Positions 25,720 to 34,646 of a stretch of DNA of 64,000 nt are shown here, one piece after another. Position 1 is the first letter of the stretch. Every line of letters begins with the position of its first letter. The DNA comes from Dyella flagellata (GTDB lineage: Bacteria; Pseudomonadota; Gammaproteobacteria; Xanthomonadales; Rhodanobacteraceae). Below the pieces are notes generated by a model that saw only the letters and a list, made by a program, of their open reading frames with translations, had not been told where the DNA came from and searched no databases. The stretch is taken from contig NZ_BSOA01000002.1 of the NCBI RefSeq assembly GCF_030160275.1, forward strand, positions 186,001 through 250,000, given 5' to 3'. The position numbers and the translations under genes are program-made.

Positions 25720-25849
25720 GCGCCGCGCGACCCGACCGCCCACAGGGTTTCCTTTTTGATGAAGTAAGATGCACCGCGCCCCGCCGTATGGCGCCGCCCT
25801 TGCCCTTGCCCCGGACGGCAAGCTTCCGTCCTCCCTTGCGAGAAATTTC

Positions 25850-26806
25850 ATGCGTTTCCAAACACTTAGGCATTGCCTGCTGCTTCTGGCGCTGCTCGTG
25901 CTGGCCGCCTGTCACCAGAAAGAAGAAAACACCGCACAGCCCGGGGGAGCCACCCCGGAAGCCTCCGTGCAGCAATCCGTAGCGCTGATCAAGGCCGGCG
26001 ACTTCGCCGGCTTCTGGAAACACGCCCTGCCCGCGGCGGATTACGCCAATCTGCGTGCCGACTGGACGCGCCCGCGTCCCGGCCAACGCCCCATCACCGA
26101 CGAGGATCGCGCCCGCTTCGACCAGGCCGTCAAGCAGCTCACCGCACCCAATGCGGAAACCACGCTGTACGACCAGCTCAAGCCCAAGCTGACGCAGATG
26201 GAGCAGCAATATCACGACCAATTGCCGGTGATGATCGGCATCGGCCAGGCCATCCTTACCACCGGCATCGCCCAGAACAAGACGATGACCGAAAACCAGA
26301 AGCAGCAGATGCGCGACGTGCTCGACGTGCTGCGGCCCTGGGCGCAGCAGACGGCTTGGTTCGATCAGGACAAAGCCAAGCAGGCCGTGGGCGTGGTGGT
26401 GGCTAGCGCACGCAAGCTCGACCTCAAGAGCCCGGATCAGCTCCAGCACATGGATTTTGATACCGCGATGAACAAGTACAGCGTTGCCTTTCAGGGCATC
26501 AAGCAGCTGCTTGTGATCTACGGGCTTTCCATCGACGACACGCTTGGTTCGGTAAAAGTCAGCACCATCGGTATCGACCATGGCCTCGCGCACGTGAAGA
26601 TCGACTACAGCTTGCTGGGCAAGCCGCTGAGCACCGACTCGCAACTGGAGCTGGTGGACGGCCGCTGGTACAGCAAGGACCTGATCGACAGCGAGCGTGC
26701 GCAGCACGAGCAACTCCTGCATCCGCCGGCGCCGGCAGCCAGCAGCACGGCACCCGCACCGGCCGGCAGCAGCTCCACCGGCGCCACGCTGGCGGCAAAG
26801 CCCTGA
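25850..26806 (+). CDS. Unknown lipoprotein
   Basis: A 318-residue protein with a lipoprotein signal (LLLLALLVLAAC, Cys21). The body is rich in Gln, Lys and Asp, contains VQQSVALIKAGDFAGFWKHA and a long alpha-helical central region, and ends in a Pro/Ala/Ser-rich low-complexity tail (APAASSTAPAPAGSSSTGA). No catalytic motif was recognised. The ATG at 25850 was chosen because it starts the signal peptide; the upstream in-frame extension is not signal-like and there is no strong ribosome-binding site at either. Stop lies 28 nt before plsB, so the genes are probably co-transcribed. Confidence 0.75.
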   Translation: MRFQTLRHCLLLLALLVLAACHQKEENTAQPGGATPEASVQQSVALIKAGDFAGFWKHALPAADYANLRADWTRPRPGQRPITDEDRARFDQAVKQLTAPNAETTLYDQLKPKLTQMEQQYHDQLPVMIGIGQAILTTGIAQNKTMTENQKQQMRDVLDVLRPWAQQTAWFDQDKAKQAVGVVVASARKLDLKSPDQLQHMDFDTAMNKYSVAFQGIKQLLVIYGLSIDDTLGSVKVSTIGIDHGLAHVKIDYSLLGKPLSTDSQLELVDGRWYSKDLIDSERAQHEQLLHPPAPAASSTAPAPAGSSSTGATLAAKP

Positions 26807-26834
26807 GCTTGCCGTCAGACCCACCGCATACACT

Positions 26835-29495
26835 ATGCAGATGCCGACTATGACGACCGCGGACTCCAACTACCGCAGCCGCGCCCCCTGGTGGTTCAAC
26901 CTCGCCGGGCACCTGCTCGAACCCTGGGTACGCCTGCGCCGCGATCCAGCCGAACCGGCCAGCCTGCTACAAGGCGAGGCCCCCGTTTGCTACGTGATCG
27001 AGCGTGATGGATTTTCCGACGCGCTGATCCTGGATCGCGCCTGCCGCGAAGCGGGCTTGCCCAGCCCAATGCAACCGCTGCCGTTCACGCGCCGGCGCCG
27101 CTCGGTATTTGCGCTGGCGCGCCGTGACGGCCCGTTGTTCGGGCGCAATCGCAAGCGTTCGCCGCAGGAACCGTTCGGTCAGCTGGTCCGTGCATTGGAA
27201 GGCTTTCCAGATCGCGACATCCAGATTGTGCCCGTATCCATCTATGTCGGACGCGCACCCACGCGCGAATCGGGCTGGTTCAGCGTACTGTTTTCGGAAA
27301 ACTGGGTGGTCGTCGGCCGCTTCCGTCGCATGCTCGCAGTGCTGCTCAACGGACGCGATACGGTCGTGCACTTCTCCGCCCCCGTCTCGCTGCGCGCGGT
27401 CTTGAACGAAGAGGACGAACTGCGCCCTGAGCGCTTCGCACGCAAGATGGCCCGCGTGATGCGCACGCATTTCCGCCGCATTCGCGCCGCGGTGATCGGG
27501 CCGGACCTTTCGCACCGCCGCACCGTGGTCGATGCCGTGCTCAACGCCGAACCGGTGCGCGCCGCGATCACCTCCACCGCCGCCAAGGAAAACATCACTT
27601 ACGCCAAATCGTGGGAACGCGCGCACAAGATGATGATGGAGATCGCGGCCGACTACTCCCACCCCGTGGTGCGTTCGGCCTCGTTCCTGCTGCGCAATTT
27701 CTGGAACAAGCTATACGACGGCATCACCATGCACCACTTCGACAAGGCGCGCGCCGCCGCGCCCGGCTACGAAGTGGTCTACGTACCCAGTCACCGCAGT
27801 CACGCGGACTATTTGCTGCTGTCCTACCAGTTGCACGCATCGGGTGTGGTGGTGCCGCACATTGCTGCCGGCGTGAATCTCAACTTGCCCTTGATCGGCC
27901 CGATCCTGCGTCGCGGCGGCGCCTTCTTCCTGCGCCGCAGCTTCAAGGGCAACGCGTTGTACTCGGTGGTGTTCAACGAATACGTAGCGCAGCTGATCGA
28001 TCGCGGCGTACCGATGGAATACTTCATCGAAGGCGGGCGCTCGCGCACCGGCCGCTTGCTCGCGCCGCGCGCCGGCATGCTGGTGATGACCGTGCGCGCA
28101 TTCCTGCGCGCGCCACGCCGCCCAGTGCTGTTCCAGCCAGTCTATATCGGCTACGAAAAGCTGATGGAAGGCAAGAGCTACATCGGCGAACTTTCCGGCA
28201 AGCCCAAGGAAAAGGAATCGCTGGCCGGACTGATCCGCGGCCTGGGCGTATTGCGTCAACGCTACGGCCACGTAGCACTGAACTTCGGCGAGCCGATCGA
28301 GCTGACACCGCTGCTCGATGCGGCCAGCAGCACCTGGCGCGAAACCACCGGCGACCCGAGCGCCAAGCCGGAGTGGCTGAACTCTGTCGTCGACCAGCTG
28401 GCAAAAAAAATCCAGGTCAACATCAACCGCGCAGCGGATGTGAATCCCATCAATCTGCTCGCGCTGGCACTGCTGTCCACGCCCAAGCATGCGATGGCGG
28501 AAAATGACCTGCTCGCGCAGTTGGATCTGCTCAAGGCCTTGCTCGAAGAGCTGCCGTATTCCGAGCGCATGACGCTTACGTCGCTGACGCCCGGCGCCAT
28601 CATCGCCTATGGCGAGCAGATGAACTGGATCACGCGCGTGCGCCATCCGCTTGGCGACGTGCTGACTCTGGAAGGCGAGCAGGCGGTGTTGCTGAGCTAC
28701 TTCCGCAACAACGTCCTGCACCTCACCGCCGCTGCCGCATGGGTTGCGTGCTGCTTCCTCAACAACCGCCGCATGTCGCGGGCTTCGGTGCTGCGCCTGG
28801 GCCGCATCATCTACCCCTTCATCCAGGGCGAACTGTTCCTGCCCTGGGACGCCGAGGGCTTCGGCGCGCAATTGCAGGCCACCATCGACTTCTTCGTACG
28901 CCGTGGCCTGCTGGAGGCCGTCGGCGAGGCGCGTGTGCTGGAACGCGGGCCTGGCCAGGACGATGGCGCCTATCGGCTGGGCGTGATCGCGCGCAGCCTG
29001 ATCCAGGCCTTCGAGCGCTATTACATCACCATTGCAGCGCTCGCCAAGAACGGCCCGCACGCCATCACCGCCTCCGAACTGGAGAACGTCTGCACGCTCA
29101 CCGCCCAGCGCCTGAGCCTGCTCAGCGAATCGCTGGCGCCGGAATTCTTCGACAAGGCGCTGTTCCGCGGCTTCATCCAGAAACTGCGCGAGCGCCGCGT
29201 GGTATGGACTGACGCCAACGGCAAGCTCGACTACGACAGCGCGCTGGAAGACATGGTGCGCGACGCCCGCGTGATCCTGGCTCGCGAGATGCGCCACGCC
29301 ATTCTCAAGATCACCGGTAGCGAAGAAAAGGATTCGTCCCGCAACACAGCTGGAACGGAACCGGCATCGACCACATCGGAGCCATCGCCGGAATCAGCCC
29401 AGCCGCTGAACACCAGCGAAGAGCTGCACGAACGGCATGTGGCTGCCGAGCATCATGAGCATGAGCGGACTTCGGCGGACCGTCCCGAGGAATAG
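26835..29495 (+). CDS. plsB: Glycerol-3-phosphate 1-O-acyltransferase
   Basis: Catalyses the first acylation of sn-glycerol-3-phosphate at the inner membrane. The 886-residue protein has acyltransferase blocks SHRSHADYLLLSY (HxxxxD at 320-325), GGAFFLRRSFKGN, YFIEGGRSRTGRLL and VYIGYEKLMEGKSYIGELSG. The length is slightly above the E. coli value because of a hydrophilic Glu/Ser/Thr-rich C-terminal tail ending in HEHERTSADRPEE. Three nearby ATGs (26835, 26841, 26850) are possible; 26835 is given, none has a strong ribosome-binding site. Works with GpsA (4921-5946). Confidence 0.95.
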   Translation: MQMPTMTTADSNYRSRAPWWFNLAGHLLEPWVRLRRDPAEPASLLQGEAPVCYVIERDGFSDALILDRACREAGLPSPMQPLPFTRRRRSVFALARRDGPLFGRNRKRSPQEPFGQLVRALEGFPDRDIQIVPVSIYVGRAPTRESGWFSVLFSENWVVVGRFRRMLAVLLNGRDTVVHFSAPVSLRAVLNEEDELRPERFARKMARVMRTHFRRIRAAVIGPDLSHRRTVVDAVLNAEPVRAAITSTAAKENITYAKSWERAHKMMMEIAADYSHPVVRSASFLLRNFWNKLYDGITMHHFDKARAAAPGYEVVYVPSHRSHADYLLLSYQLHASGVVVPHIAAGVNLNLPLIGPILRRGGAFFLRRSFKGNALYSVVFNEYVAQLIDRGVPMEYFIEGGRSRTGRLLAPRAGMLVMTVRAFLRAPRRPVLFQPVYIGYEKLMEGKSYIGELSGKPKEKESLAGLIRGLGVLRQRYGHVALNFGEPIELTPLLDAASSTWRETTGDPSAKPEWLNSVVDQLAKKIQVNINRAADVNPINLLALALLSTPKHAMAENDLLAQLDLLKALLEELPYSERMTLTSLTPGAIIAYGEQMNWITRVRHPLGDVLTLEGEQAVLLSYFRNNVLHLTAAAAWVACCFLNNRRMSRASVLRLGRIIYPFIQGELFLPWDAEGFGAQLQATIDFFVRRGLLEAVGEARVLERGPGQDDGAYRLGVIARSLIQAFERYYITIAALAKNGPHAITASELENVCTLTAQRLSLLSESLAPEFFDKALFRGFIQKLRERRVVWTDANGKLDYDSALEDMVRDARVILAREMRHAILKITGSEEKDSSRNTAGTEPASTTSEPSPESAQPLNTSEELHERHVAAEHHEHERTSADRPEE

Positions 29496-29545
29496 CCCTG
29501 CGCTGCGCACGAATGGCGACATCCGTGCGCAGCCGTTCCATTTGA

Positions 29546-32500
29546 TCAGAAGCGATACCTTGCGCCGGCACTGAACACCGCCGCCTTCGTACCACCGCCT
29601 GCGACCTGCCCATCCAGGTTGACGAACCAAGACCAGCGATCGCCCAGCGTGGCATTCAAGCCCGCGCCGATCCAACCGCTGTTGCGCGGTGAATTCACGC
29701 CTTCCAGTTCAAACGTCGCGTTCGGTGCGCCGGCATATGCGGCCGTGAAACCCAGGTTTTGCCCGCTTAGCACGCGTTGATACAGGGCAAAGCCCTTCAG
29801 CGACAGCTGGCCGGTAGCCAAACGCCAGTTGTAGCCCAGGCGCGCACCGAGCTGCGCAAAACTCTGATTGAAGTCGTGACTTGACGCGCTGATGCCGAAG
29901 CCACCCGCGCCTTGTTCCGCGATGGCTCCCCGGCGCAGGTATTCATCGCCTGCGGAGACGAACGGCGTGGTCGTCCACGCATTCGACTTGGTGTCATAAC
30001 CAAGCTCCAGATAGGCTGACGTCATCTTATCGTTGCGCGCACTGTTGATAGGCGCCGATACCGTGCCAAGCACGCCCCAGCGGCTGGTATCGGTATGAAT
30101 CCAGTCTTCGCCGACCCGGCCCGACACATAGGCGTTGCCCGTGCCGTACTTGGCATACAGCATCACGCCGGTGCTACGTGACGTATTGTTGCCCCCTTGC
30201 ATGCTGTAGTTGGAACTCAGGCGATTCCAATCCAGGGCAAGGCCAAGCGTGAAGCTATCCGCAAGCCTGACGTCATAGCCGGCGACAGAACCGCCGCCGC
30301 TGTAATGGCCAGTGGCGTAGCCAGTGCGCGCGATATCACCATCGGCGCCGGTGCCTTGGAACCATGCGCCCTGTCCCGCATGATCTTCACCCAGGTCGGC
30401 CAAACGATCCGCCACAGTGCGGTTGATAATGCCCGCCTGCTGCAAAGTAAGCTCCTGCGAAGATGCCAGCAACTGACCGGACAGGCTGTTGATCGATGCG
30501 GCAGCCTGCGCGAAGGAACTTACATGGAGAAAATCGCCGGCGGCATCAAGGAACGACTGATGCGACGAGGGATCTGTGGCGGCCCATTGGTTGGCCTGCA
30601 CTAGCGCAGTTTGAATGTGTTGGGCGGTTTGCTGGGTGGTCGCCACGGCCGGCATCGATGCCTGTGCAACAGCTGAGATCGAAGCCTGGGTGAGACTTAC
30701 GTCTACCTGTGTCGGGGTATAAGACAAAACGCCAGTGGTATAAACGCTGCCATTGACGAAGAGCGAACCGAATGTGTCCAATACGCCGCCGTTTGCCTGA
30801 AGTACCAAGTCCTGCGACTGCAGGGAGTAGCCGGAAGGTACGTCTACGAACAGCGTGGATTTATTGAGTGTCGCCGTACCCGAAATTTTCAACGGATAAC
30901 CCAGTGTAATCTGCGTATCGCCGAATGGCCCAGCGACCACGGTGTAATTACCGTTGATTTGGAGCGCCAATGAGGCCTGCGTAGAAATCATTCCCCTGTT
31001 AAGGACATTGCCGTTGATCAGAACTCCTTCCAAAATTCCCTGCTGATTGACGACAACGTTAGAATTCAGCGTTCCATCGACCCAGAGTGTGCCACCATTA
31101 ACCGCCGTTGCCCCGGCAGTGGTGCTGGTGTTGCTTTCTATCGCCAACGCTCCGCCATTCACGACAATGCCACCGATGGTGTTCTGTCCCGCCAGCGTGA
31201 GATTTCCCGCCCCATCGAGCTGAAGCGAACCGGTGCCAGCCATGTTATTTAAAAAGATGGCTGATTGATTGGCGGGAATATTGACGTCAAAGACCCCCCA
31301 ATTGAGTTGACCAGGGCCATTTACAGCGGCCTGCGCATTCACCAACCCGTAGCCGTAGTAGTCAGGGCTACCCAGATTGGTGGCTGTACCCAACAGCGTT
31401 TGTTGCACATTGGATGCCGTGAAGAATGGGAATTTTTGCCAGACAAGCGCCGCCACGCCGCTAACCACAGCGGCCGAGTCCGACGTGCCATCGGACGCAC
31501 CCGTTGCGAATGAGGTGTTCGGCGCAGGAGACACATATGTGTAACCAGGCGCCGCCAGACACCACGGCGCAGCAACACCACAGGCATTTGACTTTTCTAT
31601 TGTGTCCAGACCCGTCACCTGGCCGTTGGAGTTCAGTGAAACGTTTACTACCGCCAGCCAGTTGTTTTGCAGGCTGGATTCGAAATAGGGCAACCCTGCC
31701 TCGATGCTTGGTTGTGACTTACCCTCGTTACCTCCGGCCCAAACCATTAACTGGCCATTGTTCGCCGTCGACGAATAGGCAGCATAATGCTGTGCAATCT
31801 GCGGATCGGCCGAGTTGACAGCAGTGATCGCGGTCGAGCTTCCGTAGGAATTGTTGATCAGTTTGACCCCTTGCGCATTCAGATCTGCAAGCGCTTGAGA
31901 CCCCAGACTCATATTGAATTTGCCGCTGCTGTCGCCAACCCTCGCTATATACAGCGAAGACTGTGGCGCCACGCCACCATCGAATGGGCTGCCGCCCGAA
32001 CCGCTGGCATTCGCCGTGCCACCGATGATTTGAGACATCATCGTGCCGTGGCCATCCGGGTCCTGCGGTGTCGTGTTGGTGGGATCGACGTAGTCCTTGA
32101 ACCAGCTGATGCGATTGGCCAAGCCGGGGTTACTGGCTTGTGCGCCAGTGTCCAGGACACCGACTTTCACACCCTGGCCCTGATTGCCGGTGACGCTTTG
32201 TGCCGTGACCCACGCCAAGGGGACGTTCTCTGGATCCAGTTGCGCGCGCAAAGTCGAGTAGCCTTGAATGAGCGGCGTCGGGAGCGGCGTCGGGCTGCCG
32301 GTTAGCGTGGTGGGCGCGGGCCCGTAGGTCGGAGTGGGAGTCGGCGTGGGAGTCGGGGTCGGCGTGGGAGTCGGGGTCGGTGTGGGCGTCGGCGCAGGAG
32401 TCGGCGTCGGTGCGGGGGTCGGCACAGGCGTCTGCACCGGTCGCACATTGCCATTTCCGCCACCGCCACCACCACCGCCACAAGCGGTAAGGGAGGTGGT

Positions 32501-32554
32501 CAGCGCGATAGCAACGGAAAATGCCAGGACGTTATGGCGATTGAACAGACTCAT
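29546..32554 (-). CDS. Autotransporter subtilisin-like serine protease
   Basis: A 1002-residue type Va secreted protein. The N-terminus has a lipobox-like segment (TTSLTAC, Cys25), then poly-Gly, then about 45 residues of Thr-Pro repeats. The subtilase domain (about 100-420) has the triad VGVLDTGAQ (Asp135), DPDGHGTMMSQ (His169) and GTSDSAAVVSG (Ser358). A beta-helical passenger (about 430-640, VNGG repeats) and a C-terminal beta-barrel of some 280 residues follow, ending in RYRF with the expected terminal Phe. It probably degrades or processes extracellular proteins. GGGAG lies before the ATG. Confidence 0.92.
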   Translation of the reverse strand: MSLFNRHNVLAFSVAIALTTSLTACGGGGGGGGNGNVRPVQTPVPTPAPTPTPAPTPTPTPTPTPTPTPTPTPTPTYGPAPTTLTGSPTPLPTPLIQGYSTLRAQLDPENVPLAWVTAQSVTGNQGQGVKVGVLDTGAQASNPGLANRISWFKDYVDPTNTTPQDPDGHGTMMSQIIGGTANASGSGGSPFDGGVAPQSSLYIARVGDSSGKFNMSLGSQALADLNAQGVKLINNSYGSSTAITAVNSADPQIAQHYAAYSSTANNGQLMVWAGGNEGKSQPSIEAGLPYFESSLQNNWLAVVNVSLNSNGQVTGLDTIEKSNACGVAAPWCLAAPGYTYVSPAPNTSFATGASDGTSDSAAVVSGVAALVWQKFPFFTASNVQQTLLGTATNLGSPDYYGYGLVNAQAAVNGPGQLNWGVFDVNIPANQSAIFLNNMAGTGSLQLDGAGNLTLAGQNTIGGIVVNGGALAIESNTSTTAGATAVNGGTLWVDGTLNSNVVVNQQGILEGVLINGNVLNRGMISTQASLALQINGNYTVVAGPFGDTQITLGYPLKISGTATLNKSTLFVDVPSGYSLQSQDLVLQANGGVLDTFGSLFVNGSVYTTGVLSYTPTQVDVSLTQASISAVAQASMPAVATTQQTAQHIQTALVQANQWAATDPSSHQSFLDAAGDFLHVSSFAQAAASINSLSGQLLASSQELTLQQAGIINRTVADRLADLGEDHAGQGAWFQGTGADGDIARTGYATGHYSGGGSVAGYDVRLADSFTLGLALDWNRLSSNYSMQGGNNTSRSTGVMLYAKYGTGNAYVSGRVGEDWIHTDTSRWGVLGTVSAPINSARNDKMTSAYLELGYDTKSNAWTTTPFVSAGDEYLRRGAIAEQGAGGFGISASSHDFNQSFAQLGARLGYNWRLATGQLSLKGFALYQRVLSGQNLGFTAAYAGAPNATFELEGVNSPRNSGWIGAGLNATLGDRWSWFVNLDGQVAGGGTKAAVFSAGARYRF
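32325..32433. repeat. In-gene GGNGT(C/G)GG microsatellite coding the Thr-Pro linker
   Basis: On the plus strand a near-continuous run of GTCGGNGTGGGA-type hexamer units (GTGGGAGTCGGGGTCGGCGT) encodes the alternating Thr-Pro tract on the minus strand. Such repeats are prone to slipped-strand length change, in multiples of six bases that keep the frame. Confidence 0.8.
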
Positions 32555-33057
32555 GGATGCCGCTCCCTGTTAGAGGCAAATGCGTGCGCGGCCGGTGTGC
32601 CGTGCGCACGACTTTGGTGTCGAAAAAAATGAACGCCCCTACGTCAGCGATGAAGACGCTTACGTTGGCTGTCGGCTGAGGGGTCGATAGGCCGGTACGG
32701 TCGAGCGCGAATCGTCGCGATGAGCAAGTTGCTTGACGGTTGAACTGACATCGGTCCATCGACTCCCTGCAATGACATGGAGACAGAGACATGCCGTCGT
32801 CTGTCCTTCTTCCAGAAGCCATCCGCTCAAGAAGCATCCTTCATCACCGCCATGGACGCGACGGTGTCTGACCAGATACGTGCAATGATGGTAGTGCGCT
32901 GCTTTTCCCTTACGCGGCACAACGCTGCACGTTGGCCAGCCCCTGATTCGCGAGCAATGCTACGTTATTTCGTGCTCGACAGCACATGTCGATGGGCACA
33001 GCAAACGGCGTGTAGCCCCATCATTTCGCATGAATTTGCGATAACGTTTCCTGACAC
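32555..33057. other. Gene-free region upstream of the autotransporter
   Basis: 503 bases between the autotransporter start and the stop of the cytochrome gene, both on the minus strand. The sequence is less GC-rich than the coding regions. It should hold the promoter of the protease and the terminator of the cytochrome operon, but no hairpin with a T-tract or clear sigma-70 boxes were identified. The small ORFs in it lack ribosome-binding sites and normal codon use. Confidence 0.5.
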
Positions 33058-33987
33058 TCAGAGATGGCCGCTGCCTTCGCCCAGCACCTTGCCATTCACC
33101 GCGACGCCGTACAGCGAATAGGGCGTGTCGTGATAAGCCTTGCGCGTCTCCGCAACCGAGTTCTTGAAACGCGGATCCTGCGGCCGCTCGTGCGCATCCA
33201 TGAAATACGCCACGTCCCACGCATCCTGGTCGGTGAGCGTATTGCCGCGCCCCAGCGGCATGTTGGCCTTGATGAAGCCTGCGGCATTGTCGAGCCGCTC
33301 CATGCCGGCGCCCCAATTGAAGGACTGCGCTCCCCATAGCGGCGGAAAGACGGTACGGCCTGCTACTTGCTGGCCTTGGCCGTTGTCGCTGTGGCAGAGC
33401 GCACAATCGCGTTTGAATACAGCTTCACCGCGCGCGTAATCGGGAGCTTGCGTCGGCTTGGGCAATTTCGCGTAGCCATGTCCGGGCGGCGCCACACCGA
33501 TGGGTTCGCCTTTGGACATCCAGTACGCATACGCTTCCAGCGCGACCAGCACGTCGTCACCCAGCGGCGGAGCCTTGCCGTTCATGCTGTACTGAAAGCA
33601 GCCCTGCAGGCGTTCGGCAAAGGTATTCACCCGGTGGTTCTTGGCGCGATACGCCGGGTACATCGGATAGGCGCCCCACATCGGCGCACTGTGGGCAAGG
33701 CGGCCTGCATCCAGGTGGCAGTTTTCGCAGGTCAATGCGTTGCCGACATAAGCCTTGGCGTAGCGGCCGGTATCGCTGAAGATCAGTCGTCCCAACTCGA
33801 TCTGCTTGCCGAAATCGTCGTTGGGCATCGAGGATTCCGCCGGCGGCTCGAAACGGGCAGCCACTTTCGGCGCCGATGCTGAGGTAGCGGGTGCATGTGG
33901 CGCAGGCAAAGCGGCCTGCGGCTCCGTACGATGACAAGCCGTAAGTGCAAGCACGGCCGTCAACAGTATCCATTGCGGCGACTTCAT
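33058..33987 (-). CDS. Dihaem cytochrome c, thiosulfate dehydrogenase (TsdA)-like
   Basis: A 309-residue exported protein with a lipobox-like N-terminus (LALTAC, Cys18) followed by an Ala/Pro linker. It has two haem-c sites: CENCH at 87-91 and CALCH at 195-199. Conserved blocks GRLIFSDTGRYAKAYVGN, SAPMWGAYPMYPAYR, GCFQYSMNGKA and WMSKGEPIG are characteristic of the TsdA / SoxA-like family, which oxidises thiosulfate to tetrathionate or acts in reverse. Whether this enzyme uses thiosulfate is inferred. It overlaps the preceding cytochrome gene by four bases and is the last gene of a four-gene operon. Confidence 0.85.
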   Translation of the reverse strand: MKSPQWILLTAVLALTACHRTEPQAALPAPHAPATSASAPKVAARFEPPAESSMPNDDFGKQIELGRLIFSDTGRYAKAYVGNALTCENCHLDAGRLAHSAPMWGAYPMYPAYRAKNHRVNTFAERLQGCFQYSMNGKAPPLGDDVLVALEAYAYWMSKGEPIGVAPPGHGYAKLPKPTQAPDYARGEAVFKRDCALCHSDNGQGQQVAGRTVFPPLWGAQSFNWGAGMERLDNAAGFIKANMPLGRGNTLTDQDAWDVAYFMDAHERPQDPRFKNSVAETRKAYHDTPYSLYGVAVNGKVLGEGSGHL

Positions 33988-34646
33988 GGCTGCTGCTCCT
34001 TTGCCAACGTGGCAGGTTGCGCTGCATACCATGCACTGATCGCCGCGATGTCCGCATCATTCAACTTGCTGGCGATGCTTTGCATCAATTGCAGCGGATC
34101 GTTCCGTCGCGCCGCCTGCTGCCATGCGTGCAGTTGATTGCCCAGATAGAGTGCCGGCTGTCCAGCCAGCGGCGGAAAGTGATCGCCTACGCCGATGCCT
34201 GCTGGTCCATGGCATTGCTCGCATGCCGGAACACCTTTCGGCCAGCGCCCGCGAGTGGCCAGCGTTTGCGCAAGTTGCACGGAAGCAGCAGACGAGGCCG
34301 ATGCCGGTGCGCCTGGCGGTATTGGCAACTTGCTGTAATACGCCGCTACCGCATCACGCTCCGCTTCACTCAATCCGCCTGCCACAGGCTGCATGGTGGC
34401 ATTCGTGCGCGATCCATTGGCGAAATCATCCAGCTGCTTGCGCAAATACGCCTGCGGCAGTCCCGCCAGACGCGGAAAGCCGGCTGCCGCTTGTCCACCA
34501 CCGTCGGCAGCGTGGCAAGCCATGCACGGCGCTACGCCATGACCGTTACCCCGCTGCACGATGCTTGCACCATCGGGGGTATCGGCAGATGCGCTACTTG
34601 CGATCAACGTGCAACACACAAACAAGGCGATAGCAAACAGCTTCAT
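33984..34646 (-). CDS. Dihaem cytochrome c (c4-like)
   Basis: A 220-residue periplasmic protein with a signal peptide (ending ASSASA-DTP). It carries two class I c-type haem sites, CMACH (41-45) and CEQCH (142-146). Each half contains GGLSEAE- or GVGDHFPPLAGQP-type segments and a distal Met ligand region, matching the cytochrome c4 architecture. It should shuttle electrons between the TsdA-like cytochrome and a terminal oxidase. The ATG was set at 34646 because it begins the signal peptide and overlaps the solute-binding gene's TGA by four bases. Confidence 0.88.
   Translation of the reverse strand: MKLFAIALFVCCTLIASSASADTPDGASIVQRGNGHGVAPCMACHAADGGGQAAAGFPRLAGLPQAYLRKQLDDFANGSRTNATMQPVAGGLSEAERDAVAAYYSKLPIPPGAPASASSAASVQLAQTLATRGRWPKGVPACEQCHGPAGIGVGDHFPPLAGQPALYLGNQLHAWQQAARRNDPLQLMQSIASKLNDADIAAISAWYAAQPATLAKEQQP

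Larger units (their letters stand above)
25478..25849. other. Intergenic region with palindrome, micro-ORF and repeat
   Basis: 372 bases between the acid phosphatase and the unknown lipoprotein. It holds the AT palindrome, a 23-codon micro-ORF (25542-25613), and the GTAGGCTGGGAT copy at 25652-25719. The repeat is flanked by two similar 26-base tracts, GACCGCCCGCGGGGTTTTC at about 25627 and GACCGCCCACAGGGTTTCC at about 25734. Each of those ends in a T-rich run and looks like a weak terminator. Confidence 0.6.

Noticed and set aside
26697-26834. An extended N-terminus of PlsB beginning at 26697
   Set aside because: It overlaps the lipoprotein gene's low-complexity tail by more than 100 bases. 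The conserved PlsB N-terminal region begins after 26850.
32777-33121. A 114-residue plus-strand ORF in the gene-free region upstream of the autotransporter
   Set aside because: It has no ribosome-binding site, no domain, atypical codon use, and its end overlaps the cytochrome gene on the other strand.
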